Positions 41,706 through 58,959 of a stretch of DNA of 64,000 nucleotides are shown here, piece after piece; positions within the stretch are counted from its first letter, which is position 1, and the number at the start of each line of letters is the position of its first letter. The stretch spans positions 8,456,617 through 8,520,616 of the forward strand of contig CM075193.1 of NCBI GenBank assembly GCA_037577475.1, read 5' to 3'. Origin of the DNA: Chaunax sp. Z400 (taxonomy: Eukaryota > Chordata > Actinopteri > Lophiiformes > Chaunacidae). Position numbers and translations under genes: made by a program. The notes under the pieces are model-generated. The model made no database searches and had not been told where the DNA came from. It worked only from the letters and a program-made list of their open reading frames with translations.

Positions 41706-42944
41706 GTTCACTCTGGTTATTTGCCCATTTGACATATATTTCAATTGAATGTTAGGTGAGATGCACCACATCATGAATCAGAGTTAAGATGGGAGGACGT
41801 GTGTCTGAGGAAACTAAATACACAAGCACAGGTGTTTGATGCACTGATGCAGTACAGACCCTCGCCTTTGGATTTATTTTCACCTTTTCTCTTTGGATCA
41901 GTGATTCATCACCAGGAGTACATATACTACTTCTGCAGTTGGCAGTTGGTGTGTGGAAAGACGTGAATTAGAGAAAATAGAAACGATGATTTGGCAAAAT
42001 GTGTATTGTTTATGCACATTATTGGATTTAAGAAATAAATAAACACAAAACTAATTTCCAGTCTGTGTCGAAACGTTTATCACCAATGATTAAAAAAAAT
42101 ACAACCAGCATTGTGATTCTTGACTGTGGAAACCTACTGCTAACATTTGGCATCATGGGTTTATCATCAGTATGAGTTATCAACAAAAATATGATTTTCC
42201 ATAATGGCAGATCTGTGTCTATTTTTGTCTGGATAACTTCCTACCTGTCACAGATACACGAAATCCACTTGACTGACTCTGAATCAGCATCATCTCAGCT
42301 ACATATTGGTAGTATGTTGTCATGTCTCCACCCATCTGTGTCACCATATATGGTAATCTCCCAGACCGGCATTACAATTATGAGTTGTCCATGTCTGGAT
42401 ATTTTTTTTAAACTTTGATAGGCCTATTATTATTTTCATGATATTGCCAAGATGTAAAAAAGAAAGCTCTATCACACATTGTTGAGGCAAGTGAAAAAGT
42501 GATACAGAATCCCCAACCTTACCCAGACCTGCCTCAAAATTTAAACTTAAAAATTTAAGATCCACCGTCACACAAATTTATCAAAATCCTTTTGATAAAA
42601 TTGTGAAAAAAAATTGAAAAACAAACAAACAAACAAATCACGTGGGGATCGGGACAAGATAGGGAATATCCAGACTTGGGATGGGTGTGGCCAGAGCCCA
42701 GAAGCCTTTAAGGTGAAAAGTGCAGAATTAATCTACAACTACTGCTTTGCCTATTCAGGCTGAGGATGTAACAGTTGACACTCAGCACAGAGCTGTGGCC
42801 CCCAGTGGAGGGGCCGGTAATCTCCTGGTCGGTGCAGGAGGGGATATGTGCTCATCTGATAGCCCAGATTAACCTCAGGGTGCTTTAGGAGCAAACAACC
42901 TGCTTTTCGTTGTATGACCGGGACAACTGAGGACCACCAGCACC
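41706..42944 (+). other. Short intergenic spacer and Ly6 gene 5' region
   Basis: About 1.2 kb between tacc2 and the Ly6-like gene, with a CAAA run near 42620. It must hold the promoter and 5' UTR of the Ly6-like gene. No clear TATA box; a TTTAAGG near 42708 is only suggestive. Confidence 0.6.
42034..42039 (+). promoter_or_regulatory. Alternative poly(A) signal
   Basis: AATAAA in AGAAATAAATAAACAC, about 350 bases beyond the first signal. It may be used by a longer tacc2 transcript. Confidence 0.35.
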
Positions 42945-45844
<2,900 letters not shown>

Positions 45845-46880
45845 AAGCATTGCTCAACATGCCAACAAGTATCCATCTGCAGCACAATGCCAACTACTGA
45901 TGTTCTCATCTACTCCAAAATGCCAAATAACCCTGCTTAATTTCCCACTACATGCTTTGATTGATTGACCGTATTTATGTAAACAGAAGCGTAGCGTACT
46001 GCACATAGGAGTCTGAGGTGCTTGGAGTGACTGCATGGATTATAAGCACCGTGTTGGACCGAAGCCATTAAACAGTAATCAAGTAGATGCATTGTTCAAT
46101 GGATTTTCCTAAACCAATAACTAGAGGATCCTAAGAGAAGTGCTGGAATAACAAGCAGAGATAATTTATTATTTGCCTCCTACTCTAGAGAGGAAGAGAA
46201 GCTGTTTGGGTTAATCTGTTTCACCGCCGCGGTTTGATGCTCAGCACACAATCTGTTAAGCTACAGGATAAAAGGAACAAGACACAATCACTTTTAAGTT
46301 TTACTGCCTCTGTCGCCGTTTTAACCTACATACATACGTGTACGGCAAAGTATTTCAGCATAGCTTGTCTGGCAGCAGATGTTCCTGCTGCTAAATATGG
46401 CACTGAGACTTTCATCAGCTGGTGTGTCATTACATCATTAGCCTTCTACCTGTCAGTCACACATCTGACGAGCTGCGTGAGATATTCTGGAAGGTGGTGA
46501 GAAAACACTTCTCACACTCTGCAAATCCACATAAGCCTTTTACCTGCCCATGGCCAGGTGTGCAACACTGATGAGGTTAATCCACAGCTTTTAAAGACTA
46601 ACTGAGTTTATTCATAGTCCCAGTCTGTAAGAAGAGGCTACTGTATGAATACTGTATAAATATAATAATGTCTAGTGTTATACATCTATGGTGCTGTTGG
46701 TAACAAACACTCCACACTGTTTACTGTGTAATTTTTTTGGAAGTCGTGTCAGAAAATGTTGCAGTTAATATCTTATAAAAGTCCTCATTATACATGGTAG
46801 CAAACTCCACACTCAAATCTTTCCTGGGTTATTCTATGTATATTTATTTCATGAATATTTCAATGTATGAATAATAAAAA
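45845..46880 (+). other. Ly6-like gene 3' UTR and downstream
   Basis: Possible poly(A) signals are ATTAAA at 46067-46072 (225 bases after the stop) and AATAAA at 46873-46878. Which is used cannot be told from sequence. Confidence 0.6.
46873..46878 (+). promoter_or_regulatory. Candidate poly(A) signal AATAAA
   Basis: Canonical hexamer about 1 kb after the Ly6 stop codon, giving a long 3' UTR if used. ATTAAA at 46067-46072 is the nearer alternative. Confidence 0.4.
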
Positions 46881-48014
46881 CTAAGGATGCCTGTCTTTTC
46901 TCCAGTGTATATACTCTACTGTAAGGAAATGTATTTTACGAGTGAATGATGTAGAATGTAAGAACTAAAACTAGATTTACAAGCCAAAGGATGAAAATGT
47001 TGAAATTCATGATTCAATGTAAATACAAGCATTATAAACAGCTCTTTGTTACTGACTCTGTGTGTATGTAATTATTAACACTGTCAGTGTTGTGAGATTA
47101 TTTCACTTCATCTTTTTCAGCCATGCTAGCAGATGTTGGTTCATCATCCCACCACTTTGGTGCAGACTGCATACTGGGAAACATCAACAAATAGTCATTA
47201 TTGTGAGCATGTTAGCGTTCATAGCGCTGCTGTGCCTACAAGAACAGCCTCATAAATGCACTAGCATCTCCAGAGTTTTGTTTTTCTATTTCTAAAGACA
47301 TTCTTTTCAAATGAGGGAATCTCCCCTGGAACGCGTCTAAGCTGCTGCTTAGATCCATTAACGGTATCTTTTCCTAAGAATAGTAAGAGATTTAATGACT
47401 TGATCTGTGTACTTTATGTATGCTTTTACCATTGTTACTCAGCCAACTAATCTGCACCTGAATAAAAACCAATAGAGAATAAATTAATGTGTTTTTATCC
47501 CATAAAAACTCACTGTAGTAGTAATGAGTTACATCCTCAAAATGGGCTTTTTATGATACTCATTTGAAGTGTAATTTTAGTTTATAGTGTTTTCATATTG
47601 GCTTATCAAGAATAATAATTACACTTAAAGCCGTTTTGATTGACTATTGTACTTAAGCTTTATTTAAATATTTTTACATTTAATGTTTGACCATGCTACA
47701 TAAATGTGACTTACTGAACTACAGAAAGGAAAGGGAGTAATAAGAAAACATCATTTGTCTTTCAAATTATGGTACATTTTCAAGAGGATAAGTATTATGT
47801 GATGTGGCTCCATACTTTCTCTGTCCTGTGAATTTGAGGTAGTATCAAAAGAAGATATATTATTTATAATGTAACAGAGCAAAAACATATGACACAGATA
47901 ATGGTGTTCATTAATGAGACATGATAAACTATGTGAACCAGGCATCATTTTACAGAAATGAAATTTCAAACAAATATGATGTTTATATGTAAATCAGGTA
48001 AAACAAAGCTAATG
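46881..48014. other. Intergenic, nothing recognised
   Basis: AT-rich DNA without coding or element signatures. Confidence 0.7.
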
Positions 48015-48265
48015 TTTCAAGGTTCAAGGTTCAAGGTATCTTTATTATCCCCGGGGGGCAATTTGATTCACAGCCAGCAGTAATAAACAGTCATCAAACA
48101 AAACAAATAAATACAACAAATACCAAACACAAATTACAATAAAAAATTAACAAGGCTGATAGCAGCAGAAATAAATGACTTTTTGAACCTGTTACTTCTA
48201 CATCGTGGCAGATTGTACCAGCTCCCTGATGGTAGCAACATAAATTCACACCACAAGGAATGTAT
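48015..48265 (-). mobile_element. LINE 3' fragment with ORF2 C-terminal remnant
   Basis: On the - strand, 48265 down to about 48150 reads an open stretch with LPSGSWYNLPRCRSNRFKKS then FISAAISLVNF, the usual end of the reverse-transcriptase ORF in fish CR1/L2/Rex-type LINEs. It is followed by the 3' UTR block AATTGCCCCCCGGGGATAAT and AAAGATACC, and ends in three short tandem units (CTTGAAC). It is 5'-truncated, as is typical for LINEs. Confidence 0.75.
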
Positions 48266-48338
48266 ATAAAAACTGACAATATTTGCAACTCAAATTCAAT
48301 AGCTGGGTTGCAACAGCTGCTCTCAGGCTGAGCAAAGT

Positions 48339-48418
48339 TAACATATTATGATCATATCATAATATGTTAATGATGATAATATATGATCATATCATCATCT
48401 GTTGGCATGATGACATTT
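48339..48418. repeat. Cluster of AT-rich palindromes
   Basis: TAACATATTATGAT and its reverse complement, separated by CAT (48339-48369), then a second inverted repeat with GATGATA/TATCATC arms just downstream. Confidence 0.8.
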
Positions 48419-48520
48419 GCTCTTTGCAGAAGAGCTTAGACACATTAATGAACTAGGTAAGAGAATAATCAAATATTTTAAATAATAAGGTAAAAATTAT
48501 TAGTAGTGAGTCATTCATAT

Positions 48521-48521
48521 A

Positions 48522-48559
<38 letters not shown>
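48521..48559. repeat. (AAT)n microsatellite
   Basis: About 12 AAT/ATA units. Confidence 0.9.
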
Positions 48560-51500
48560 TATAAAGTTATTATTATTTTGTAATTATGATCAGTGAATAA
48601 ATGAGGTCTGAGAGCTAATAAGAATCTTAGATAATAGATTTTGTATATCATAACACTCCCTATGTATGCATAGGGCAGTATGCTCCGTCGGCAGTATGCT
48701 CTTCAGTTCACACAGCCTCCATTGTGAGGCAGTCTAGTCACACTTTTGACTTCAGCAGATGGAGTCAAATCCTCAAGATTGCTACAATTCATATTGACCA
48801 ACCACACCTCAAGGGTGCTACTAGACTGGCAGGAGTCCATAGTGATAATAATAGTTCTGTTTAATTGCTGTCTGCCAGGTTGGTACTTTGTTTAAAAAAA
48901 TGTGAAAACACTCTCACTCTGCGTCTTGTTTTGACTGACTCTGTTCTCTCTGTGCGGATGTCCTGCTGCTCTCTCCTTTGACAGGCAGGTGTGAGAGAGT
49001 GAATGGACTGCCCCGGAGGAGGATAGACACTGACCCCAAACCGTGAGTCTCCAGGCTTGTTCAGCCGGTGCCTGTTCTGTGCGCTCACATCCACAGACAG
49101 CCAAGAGAGCGGCCTCATGTCAAGCCTCATCAGTTTTATATGAAAGGCTTCTTTCACCTTCATTAGGGTGAGAGGGGACGGCTTGAAAGACTGATGGAGG
49201 GTCAACGAGTTAAGGTGCGGCTGAGGTGCAGATGAGGGTGTCTGAAGTTTTACTTTTGGAGCATATAGTTCAATTCAGACTGTTCAACAGTGTTACGATC
49301 ACCATTCACTTAAGTGGGACTGTTTGTGCATTGTGCAGGATCCTTGATGCATGACTTTTGTGTGAAATGTCAGCTGAACCTTTTGCCGACAGACTTTTTC
49401 TAGGATAGAGTAATATCATAAAGGATTTGCAACTGCAATCATGGCCAAAGCCTCCACTGAATTGGAGCATCTGGGGACAATAACACCAGTCACTGTATTT
49501 CCAACGTGCACGCTATCTAGGCTAAAACAGAAGGTCATCTCCATGGCAACTTTGCTGTTTGAATTGGAGTACGTTTAATCCCAATCCTCTGGCACCTCAA
49601 GACATTATCAACACAAATCCCACCGTCAGTCATCAAATAAATGAGCTGGCTGCCCTTTAAGGGAAGCAATGTGAGAAGCAACGCGGCAGCATAAAACTCA
49701 TGTCTACAGTGGTTTCTAAAGTGAACCAGACCAATTTCACTCCTTGTGAAAGCCACGAATGTCCCACACTATGAAATATCGGTGATATGTTTCTAGGGTG
49801 CTTTTATGTAAGTGTTTGGGGGTGGTTAACTTCTGTTAGAGAGAATTTATCAATTGTTGACTAAGTTTTTATTTGGCATTGGCTTGATCTTTCTGGGAAA
49901 CTCCTCCGCCATCACAAGCAGTCATGCTTCCATGTTTTTGCTGTTAGATTGTCTGTTAAGACCTTTAAATTGTATTTGCCTGCCTGGTGCATTGATTGTA
50001 CCTGTTTGGTAATGACAACAGGCTGCAGCAGAACTGCTTAGACTGATCAATACAAGAGGTGAAGATGTTATGCAATTATGTTTTTCTGTAATGATCAATT
50101 TTTGCGTGTGCTTAAATCACCTCTGTGTAAATTGGTATGATGACTTTAGGGTCTGGTTGGAGGCTCTTCCCAAACAAGAAAAATAATTTCTGAACCATTG
50201 AATTCATTCTGAACCATTGCTGGAATCCAGGTCCGACACACATACTGCAAACAAACCTGCCAGGACAGTCGCCCCTTGGAGAAAGTTTTCAGTTTTCCAA
50301 GGTAGTGGCGATCCTAGACTCTAGGCCCCAGGCAAAGAGGCCCATCGCCATCTGACCTCAATCACCATCTCCTCTCCACCAATGTCATCCATAGTTTTTC
50401 AGCACTTCTTCTAAAGCCTTCCAGGCTTAACTGCCTCTGTCATTTCCTCTTTGGAGAAAATAGAACTAGAGTGAAGAGGTCATCTGGTGTAAACAATGTT
50501 TCATCTCTGGCCTAATAGAGAAACTGCCTTGTTTTTCTTCTTGCACTCTTTTAAGAAAGCTTCATGTCACTCTTTCGCCTGTCTACAATTTCTGTTGTAG
50601 AGTTGTCCAACCTAGCAATATCGAGCTGTTATACTTAAGTTCGAAGGGGCACCACTTTGGGGGGTTTGAGGTTGTTGACGGTGCATTGTATTGTGCCCTC
50701 ATGGGAGGTTTAAGGGGTTTATATTGTAGCTGTCATTGCAAAATGTGTCAATATGAGTGGCTATGTGGGGTCCCCCTGTCCCAAGATTCTTTTGGGGAGC
50801 CAGAACATTTTCTTGGTTTGCCTCTCTTAATGGTGCTCTCCTGGTCCCAGGACTGGTCAGACTGTCTTGGGAACCCTCAGCGTTGGATGGAGTCCTTCAA
50901 AAATAACTAAGAGTGAAAAACTAACTTTAAATGGTTGTGTGTCGAGGGCAATAATCTACCTTTAAATCGTTGGTCAGCTGCTCTGAGCCAAGTGAAGTAA
51001 AAAATCACAGGGTAGAATGGACATGATGATCAGTGTTTGCAAAAACAAACACATCCAAGCTAACCGAGATACACTGCTCAACATCAAATGCTTGTGCAAT
51101 TGTAGGGAGGGAACAAAAGTGCTCAGTGGGAATGAGAGCGTGTGAGACATTGGCTGTGTTTACAAGTGCCGGGTCCTAGCTGGTCGGCGCGGGTTCACCC
51201 AACGGTCACCAGTTCTGAGGTCTCTGTGTCTCGGGTCTTTTTGAAAAAGATCTGTGAAGCAGAATTAAAGTGATCTACCTCCGGACTCCGGACGGAGGAC
51301 CATGAGGGCTTTAGGTCTTTGAAAGAGGGAAGAGGAGAGATACACAGAGCGAGAGGGGGAGTATGGGGAACTGAAGAGGGAGCCAGGGGGAAAGAGGAGA
51401 TGAAGAATTATGTGTAATGAGTGTGTTCACTTTTCTTTGCTATTTTGAAATGTGACTAAATGGCCCACCTCCTGTGAGGCAGATCCCTGACTTGAGGGCA

Positions 51501-52395
51501 GCAAGGAGCCCACTGAGAGAGCTTGAAGCTGCCAGGAAGAACTGTGCATACAGTGCTAGTGTAAAGCATATTTAAACATTCGACAACTGTTTCCTTCAAT
51601 TAATGTTTTCAACAGATGTACAGTATAACAGTATGCCCTTCAAATGACAGAAGATTAAAGCCTTTTATTCAACCTAATCCCTATTACAAGAAGGAATATT
51701 TTGCAGGATTTGTCATTTGCTGTTTATCAACACAAGTGATTCTGAGGAAAGAAAGTTGAGTCTGACTCCCAGGTCTTCAAATACTGATGCTTTGGATTGG
51801 AAAGCCACCAGCTCTAGTCATTACTATAATGAATGAGACTCAACAATAAACTATATCTATCTTTCAGAAATGCCTCAAACACACCAAGAATAAGTGAATA
51901 GATAATATTTGCAGACATAGATAGAGGTCAGGGTCTGCACAGATGCACAGTGATGATTGAGAGAGACTATTCTGTAAAAATCTATACATAGTTTTGCTGG
52001 AAAAATACTTCAGCAAGTTAAAAGTTTTTCTACCAGCAGAGTCAAGTGAATAAAGATAATTGTTTATTGCAGCAGATAGTATGTGATTGTTAGTCTGTCA
52101 GAAAGTCTTTGGCGTTTAGACTCTTCAGGGAGATTGTGATCGAAGGGCAACTGGCCTGAGCTGCAGCAAAATAAATTACTCCATGAAGTCTGGACACTAG
52201 TGGTGGTGGTGGCTGATGACTCTGCCGAGACTGATGGTGACATGGTGGAGTTGGTGAATCTGCAAAGGCCGGGCGATGATGGGGAGGTGGAGGGTGATTG
52301 TTATATATTTGTATGTATTTTATCGAGTTGTGTACAGTATTTACATATTGCTAAATATTTCCAACAATGTTTAAACCCGGAGGAATCTGTAATTT

Positions 52396-52570
52396 TCAGA
52401 ATCAGAATCAGAATGATTTTTATTGTTATTATATGCAAGTACAATAAAATTTCGCATGGCTTCTCTCCAGTGCAGATAGAAGAATAGAACAGGTAACAGC
52501 AGTGATAAATAAGGTGCTAGGTAAAGTGAGTGTGTGCATTACTGTGCAATGATCAATTAAATAAACATAT
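52396..52570 (-). mobile_element. LINE 3' end, second copy
   Basis: Begins with repeated AGAATC units, then GATTTTTATTGTTATTATATG and GCAAGTACAATAAAATTTCGC. This is the reverse complement of a common fish LINE 3' UTR with short terminal repeats. Only the UTR part remains, so the family is uncertain. Confidence 0.55.
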
Positions 52571-55500
52571 TTACAGGTATGGAATGAGGTAGCAGTCTTT
52601 ATGGTTTATTTTACTCAAGTTTATGGTACATTTCACTGTCGCTATAACTTTGGTGAGAGTCAGTGAGTTAGAAAGGAACATAACCTCACGTGAATAAAAC
52701 GTAAGACTTTTCTTCATCACTAAATATTTTTGTTTGAGTCATATCAGATACATTTTCATCAGCAATGGTAACTGTTACCTGCTGCTTACCTGTTTTGCTC
52801 TTATTGAGAGTCAACCAGTCTCAGTGCATTTAAGTTACTGTAATAACAAACTCAGTTCACTAAACCATTGACTTTTATAATGTTTAAATATAACTGAAAA
52901 CTATGTGCAATCTCAATGCTTTTTTAAGTGAAAGAAAAAGAACACTGTACTGCAAACAGATTTAATGAGCAATATGAGCATTTTTCCTCAGAAACAACAT
53001 GTCATAGCCATTAATTAGTGGATCATTTCCCAGTAAAACATGCTTTGAGCCAATATAGAGCATCTAGCTTCTCCAGCATATGTTCTGTGCAGTTTTCACC
53101 TCTCTCCTATTCTCCGATCTTGAGAAGACAGTGTTTACACCATTTCTGCTTCCGCTATAGCTGTTGTACAGACTGTCTATTTTTGTTATTCCCCACAGGA
53201 TGAACAAAGCGGCAGGATTATACAGTGAGAGGGCTCCTGTGATGAGCTAGCTGTATAATTACCACACTTCTACTACTTCTATATGTCTTACAGGAGGAAC
53301 TATGTTTGCATCCGGATGCGCTTGCTCTCATCTTTTAGTATGGAAAATTGGTAATATGAGCGCAACAAGTCCTCATGAACAACATTTAACGAGTATGCAG
53401 ATGGTCACCAATTATTATGAAAGGGAAGGGGCTATTCTGTGTTGAATGGGTGTGCAGTAGAATGAAAAGAGGATAATAGGGGAGGGGAGAGTAAAGCAGA
53501 CCTTGGAGCCAAAACCAAATCACATCAGTAACCGCTACGCCCCGTCGTGAGGGCAGGCTCAGTCAGCCGTACCATTCAACTGGGATAATTAGTTTTGGAA
53601 AAGAATATCAACTGATATAATTGAGCATTCTCCGCTAATGAAGATCGTCTCTGTGTTTGCACTGGTGAGGTGCTAATTGACGGGAGAGGGATGGATTGGT
53701 TGGTTGCAGAGAGGGGGTAGGTCGGTGCAGGATATGATGGTGGAAGTGCTGCCAGCGCTGGCAACCAAAGGGTTTTCAGGTTTGTTGGTCTCTGGTACAG
53801 ATTTTATTTAGTAGTCAGTAACTCACTGCTTTCATTCATGCAAACTCCTGTTTGTGTGTTCGACTGGCTCATTCACCACCGTTTGTTGTGTTCCCTGTAA
53901 AGGTTTGCCAGGAGATAATAGAAAACTCACCAGATAAGAGTGGTGCAGCTCTGAGAGAAAGGAGTCCACAGAAAGGGAGAGGAGGGAGTTTAGGGGTTGC
54001 ACAGGTCGCGTTGGAAGTTTCGATTGAGGGAAGCAGAGGGTCGAGGATTTGTGGAGGGAGGGCTGTGAAGAGGGGTCATGGTGAAATCAGTTGAGGGAAT
54101 AATAGGAAAGCAAATCGGTTTTGACAAGTTAGGGGAGCTGGAAGTAATGCACTCCTTTTAAAGGGAAGATGAGGGAATATCCAGTAAACTATGAGATAAT
54201 CAGGGGTACTATTCAGGAGCTGGTTGAGAGGAAGGAACTGAGCCAAAACTCAGGGCCGGCTGATTACCCTGACGGGCCTCTGGAACAGGTCACTGCTTAT
54301 GTGTGGCCTACAGGGGGCGATAGGTTGAAAGAAGAGTTGAATATTTCTGGAAAAGTTGAGTTGTGTTGAAGCTCTCACAATTTGTGTAATTTTGACAAAT
54401 ATGATGTCTTAAATCACCTTTTGACAAAACTTTTAAGTAAACCTTCAAAATCTTTTGGATGATGAATTTTGTATTGATTAAATATATTTTTAGTCATGAT
54501 GAATAAATTAAAGAAAGACAAGTTTGTGATGTGAGTAATGAATGCATTTTTATGAAGATGTTTCACACATCCATGGTAACTCAGAGACGGACAGATGGAG
54601 AGACAAAAAAGCAGACAGGCAGACATATCCAGTAGGGCAGAAAGCAGAAATCAGAAATCATCCCCAACAGCAGGCTGTCTGCCAGATCAGCTCCACCGGC
54701 AGCCAGATAGACAGACTGCTCACAGCAGCCAGCATGGAGACAGACTGATGCAGAGCAACCTTCTCAGGTGTTTGAACACAAACAGAGGATTAACAGAGTT
54801 CTGGGCATGGAGGTGATGGTAAATAAAACACCACGCTGGCTCGGCTTCACGGGACAGCAGGTCCAAACAGAGAAATGATTTCACACTCATTTCAAATTAA
54901 TGTTGGTGTAATGGAGTTACGGTTCAGCAGTTTGCTGGAGCTGATTAAATATGGAGGGCAGGAAGGAATGCATCCAGCTAGGATTGAGCTTTTCAAAAAA
55001 GGAAATGCACTTCTCAGAGTGACAAGAGGAAGGCAGAGCGGGATCGTTTGTTGCGGTGATACTGAAAATTCCTGATGCTGTCAACAAAGATGTAAACAGT
55101 TGCGATAAAGTCAAATATTCTCCCTACGCCTGCTGACACCACCATGGGCTGATCTCACTTTGCAGATAACGTCACGCACATACAAGAGACGAGACACACG
55201 GGTCTGATGCAAGGATGCTGCCTCAACCCTTCAACCGCTAAGTTGTTGATTCAGAGTGCAGTTTGCTGTTGCTTGTCATCCTTGGCGATTTCTGAATGTA
55301 AATATAAAACACACACATGAGAGAGGCCATGTAGGCCACATTTTTATACTTTCTCACACACGCTATCATAATTTTCATACAGACACAATCATACTCTCAT
55401 ACACACACTACTATACTCTCTTACATGCACAATCATACTCTGTAAAATGTAAGATTGAATTTAATTAGAAATACTGAGTTGATTTAACTCAGTTTTTATC

Positions 55501-57641
55501 AACTTGTTAAAAACACTCATTTTATTTTAGTTACTTTGACATCAAGAAAACTGTCAAACTCAGTTTACTTGAGTTTGGTTCATTTAAACTAAACCAAGTA
55601 CTGGGAACTTTTGCTTTTTTCAGTACTTAGTTACATCCCACAATGTAACTAAGTATATTACTCTTGTACTTAAGCATCCCACAAATTAGAGCTACTTTAC
55701 TTGAATAGCCTGTTTTCTGTTCATACCACTTTCTACTTGTTCTCCACTCCTTTTCATGGGAAACAGCCCTTTTGTTATGTGAGAAAAGTTGGATAAATGG
55801 TTCTTTTGTTTTGTAAAACTCTACTCAGGTATTTCCTGTCTCAGCTTCTAAAATCTATAATTCACATTCAGATCTGTTACATTAATGCTCTCAACAGTTG
55901 TGTCAATAGCACACACCAGAATAGATCCACATATTCTTGTCTATTGTTCTGCAGCTGTCCTGTTCAATGTTGGGTTACTGATGTTTCTTGCCCATATGAA
56001 AATAAATGTTTAATGACAGTTGAAACAACCACTGTGGTTTTACACAATGGTTTAATAGATACTGTCATGTTGGGGACAGGTGGGTGGAGTTTTCCAGCAT
56101 ACCTTGAGACAATGTGTTTAAATGTGTTCTGAATAAGTATCAGTTAAGCAGTAATTAGTTCTTTAGAAATATTTTAATAGAAAATGGTTACTCATACAAC
56201 ACCGTGGCACCATAAGTTAAGTCTCTCACACTCTTAGTGACGTCCCGCCTGGGTGATGCAAGAGGGTGATAAAATAAAGTAGTGTGATGTACTGTAATAA
56301 CAAACACTCCAGAGCAAAAAGCAAATCATTTGGTCAAATTCATGCAATAAGAAATTTCAGCATGCTACAATACTTTTAAGGATATTGATAAGTTTAAGTT
56401 ATCAGAATAACAGTAAGCAGGCTAATTAATGGCCTGCCAGATCTGAACCCGAGTGGTGTTCAGTTACTGGACAATTGTGAGGTTCAAGAAGTTCACAGAA
56501 GTTGAAAAAAAAAAGTAGTGTTAAATTTATTTTTCCAATTCACCTAGGTAATCCCCATCTGCTTAGTGTGCCAAGCAGGTCAAACACAAACAGAGAGACA
56601 TGACCCAGGTCAGCATCTAAGGCTGCTACTAACAGCTCAATACATTATGATATGATTTCTATAAAAGGCACCACTGGAACAAGTCTTTCTTGTCTTTCCT
56701 CAAATGTATTTCCATGGATGTATTCAGGGTAGGATATAATAGGGAGCAGTGATGGTTTGACTCAACACTAAGGATATGTTTACCACTCATTTGCAGTGCA
56801 CCAACTTCCTTCTCCGTGTTTTCCATGCAACTCGATATCCCTTGACATTAGTGCAGTCAAAGTAGCTGCAAGAATCAGCACGCGGTCAACTGTGGCAGGG
56901 AAAAAAGACAGGAAGAAAGAGAAAATATTTAAGGCCTTGCTCCCTCTGTCAGCTTTCACCTCCTTTCCCTCCTTGTTCTTGTTTTCACAGCCCTTAATCC
57001 TGGCGGCTCCGGCTCAGAGCGGTCACAGGTTTTGACAGCAGACTGTAATGACCTAAGCTGTTCTCTGCGGGGGTGAGGAGGGTAGTTGGGGTAGGTGGTT
57101 GGAGATGGGGAGTGTGGAGGGATAGAGGAATGTTTAATGAGAGGTCACTTGGCGTTTATTTTTAGGTGTAAAGCAGTTTCGCGTCTTGGCCACCAGGGTC
57201 TGACTCACACTGGTATCCACGAAACCTGTTTGGAAATGAGTTGTTCTGGGAAAAAATAGCAAAGAATCCACAAGAGGGTACACAACTCATGTTTGATAAT
57301 GACATCACATCATGAACTAATGCACAGTCTAAACTGATATAGAGAATAGTCAAGAGTTAGAATTAAGAACTATAAATGTCACCTCCTGGCAACATTTGAT
57401 CTGTGTCAACAAAAGGCTGAGACACAACATGTTATCATTGACTGTTTGCATACATGGACTTATAATGACCAACAGCCATTGATTAGCTGTTATTTATTGT
57501 GAACCTGACATGAACAAGTGACATGATTATAGATGGATTAGAGCATGATATTGCATTTTAATTAAGGGCTGATGCCAATACTAATAGAGTTCTTTTCATT
57601 GCCTCCTTTGGTCTGGATGTCAGAGAGGTCTTTATCTTGCA
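52571..57641. other. Intergenic, nothing supportable
   Basis: AT-rich with scattered short open frames. None has splice sites, composition or similarity I can support. Confidence 0.6.
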
Positions 57642-57669
57642 ATCAGCTCGACTGCAGGATTTATTCTGC
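57642..57669 (+). repeat. 28-bp duplicated block, copy 1
   Basis: ATCAGCTCGACTGCAGG.TT.ATTCTGC occurs again at 58960-58987 with 26 of 28 bases identical. Flanking sequence is unrelated. Confidence 0.8.
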
Positions 57670-58959
57670 TTCCTAATACTGTAAATTCTTAACAAACGAT
57701 GTCCAGTGGACATCAACAAAATGCTCATTGCAGCATCAGTTACAGTGTCTTTGAGTGTAGGAGACATTGCAATTATCGCAACGGGTGAAATGGCCTCTTA
57801 AAAGTATGGGAAACTATTATAAAAGATTGTAAACTGAAGGGAGTTCTTGTAACTCTTAAATGGTGTGCATATGACTCATGAGTTTACACTAACTAAGTCA
57901 GATTGAAGGCTTGGATGGCTAAAGGAATAACAGCTTTATGCTATATAGTGAAAGATGAAACAATATTTGTTTTTGAAATGATAACAGAGAAAAACTTTTA
58001 TTGGTAACTGCAGAAGAGACACTATGTTAATGTGAAGATGAAATATGTTTAGAAAAGCCTATGGGTCAGAAATTGGTAATAGAGTCATTTCATACTTATA
58101 CAAGTCAAATCTTAAAACACATTCAACTTCATATATTAAAACAAAATGCGAGAGGGAAGGAGGGATGAGTGTTTCTGAGGAGGAATGGACAATATGAAGC
58201 TATCAATGGATTTCTACCAGATCACAGAAATGGAGAGAGTTGGCTTTGGTGTGATTAGTTATTTTATTAAGCCTTCTCAAAAATCCCAGTAGGACAGTCT
58301 CTTCCCTTTTTGCTGAAGAATTTGCGGAAACCAAAATGCAAACCACTACCAGATTTTGGGGGGTTTGCCAGTTATCAGAGCTCCTCCCCCTATCTCTAAG
58401 GCTGAGCCCAGCCACCCTACGTGGGAAGCTCATTTCAGCCGCTTATATCCATGATCTCATTCTTTCGGTCACTACTCAGAGCTCATGAGAAAGAGCTCAT
58501 TTTCATCACAGTGCATACAAAACATTAATAAGCAACCTTACAGTGACTATTAAATTTACCTCTTAAATCACCTACTCCATTGTCACACGTTCACAAATCA
58601 CTGTGTTCACCTCTCTTTTCTCCAGACACACATAATATATTCATCTGGAATACGGTGTCACAGAACATGTGATACATGCATAGCACTTTACTCATCTTCA
58701 CATTAGTAAGCAACATAGCAGAACCCTTTAGTGCGTCACATTAGCATTTCCATTGTTGTGTGTTTGTTACCTTATCCATTAGCAGCTGGTCTGCAAGCCA
58801 TGACAGTGTATTTCAAGAGATTGCTGCAAAACGATTCAGCTCTAAAGACTGCATGTTATCACAAAGTAGTCACAGCACTCTTATCCCTGGGGGTTCATGC
58901 AGGTGATTCTGATGAATGAGTAATGCTAACCCACCTGTGTATAGAAACAGAGACAGAAT

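Larger units (their letters stand above)
48266..52395. other. Intergenic, no supportable gene
   Basis: Contains AT-rich palindromes (48339-48418) and an AAT repeat (48521-48559). A richer block at about 48860-49210 has a 114-codon open frame on the - strand that I do not accept as a gene. The stretch around 50300-50900 (GTAGTGGCGATCCTAGACTC, GGCCCCAGGCAAAGAGG) may be a decayed transposon but is not classified. Confidence 0.55.

Noticed and set aside
48861..49205. 114-codon open frame on the - strand
   Set aside because: No recognisable domain, signal, splice sites or poly(A) context. Kept as the least unlikely unassigned frame in the intergenic region.
54169..54369. 66-codon + strand open frame (MREYPVNYEIIRGTIQE...)
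   Set aside because: Isolated, with no homology I can name and no promoter or splice structure.
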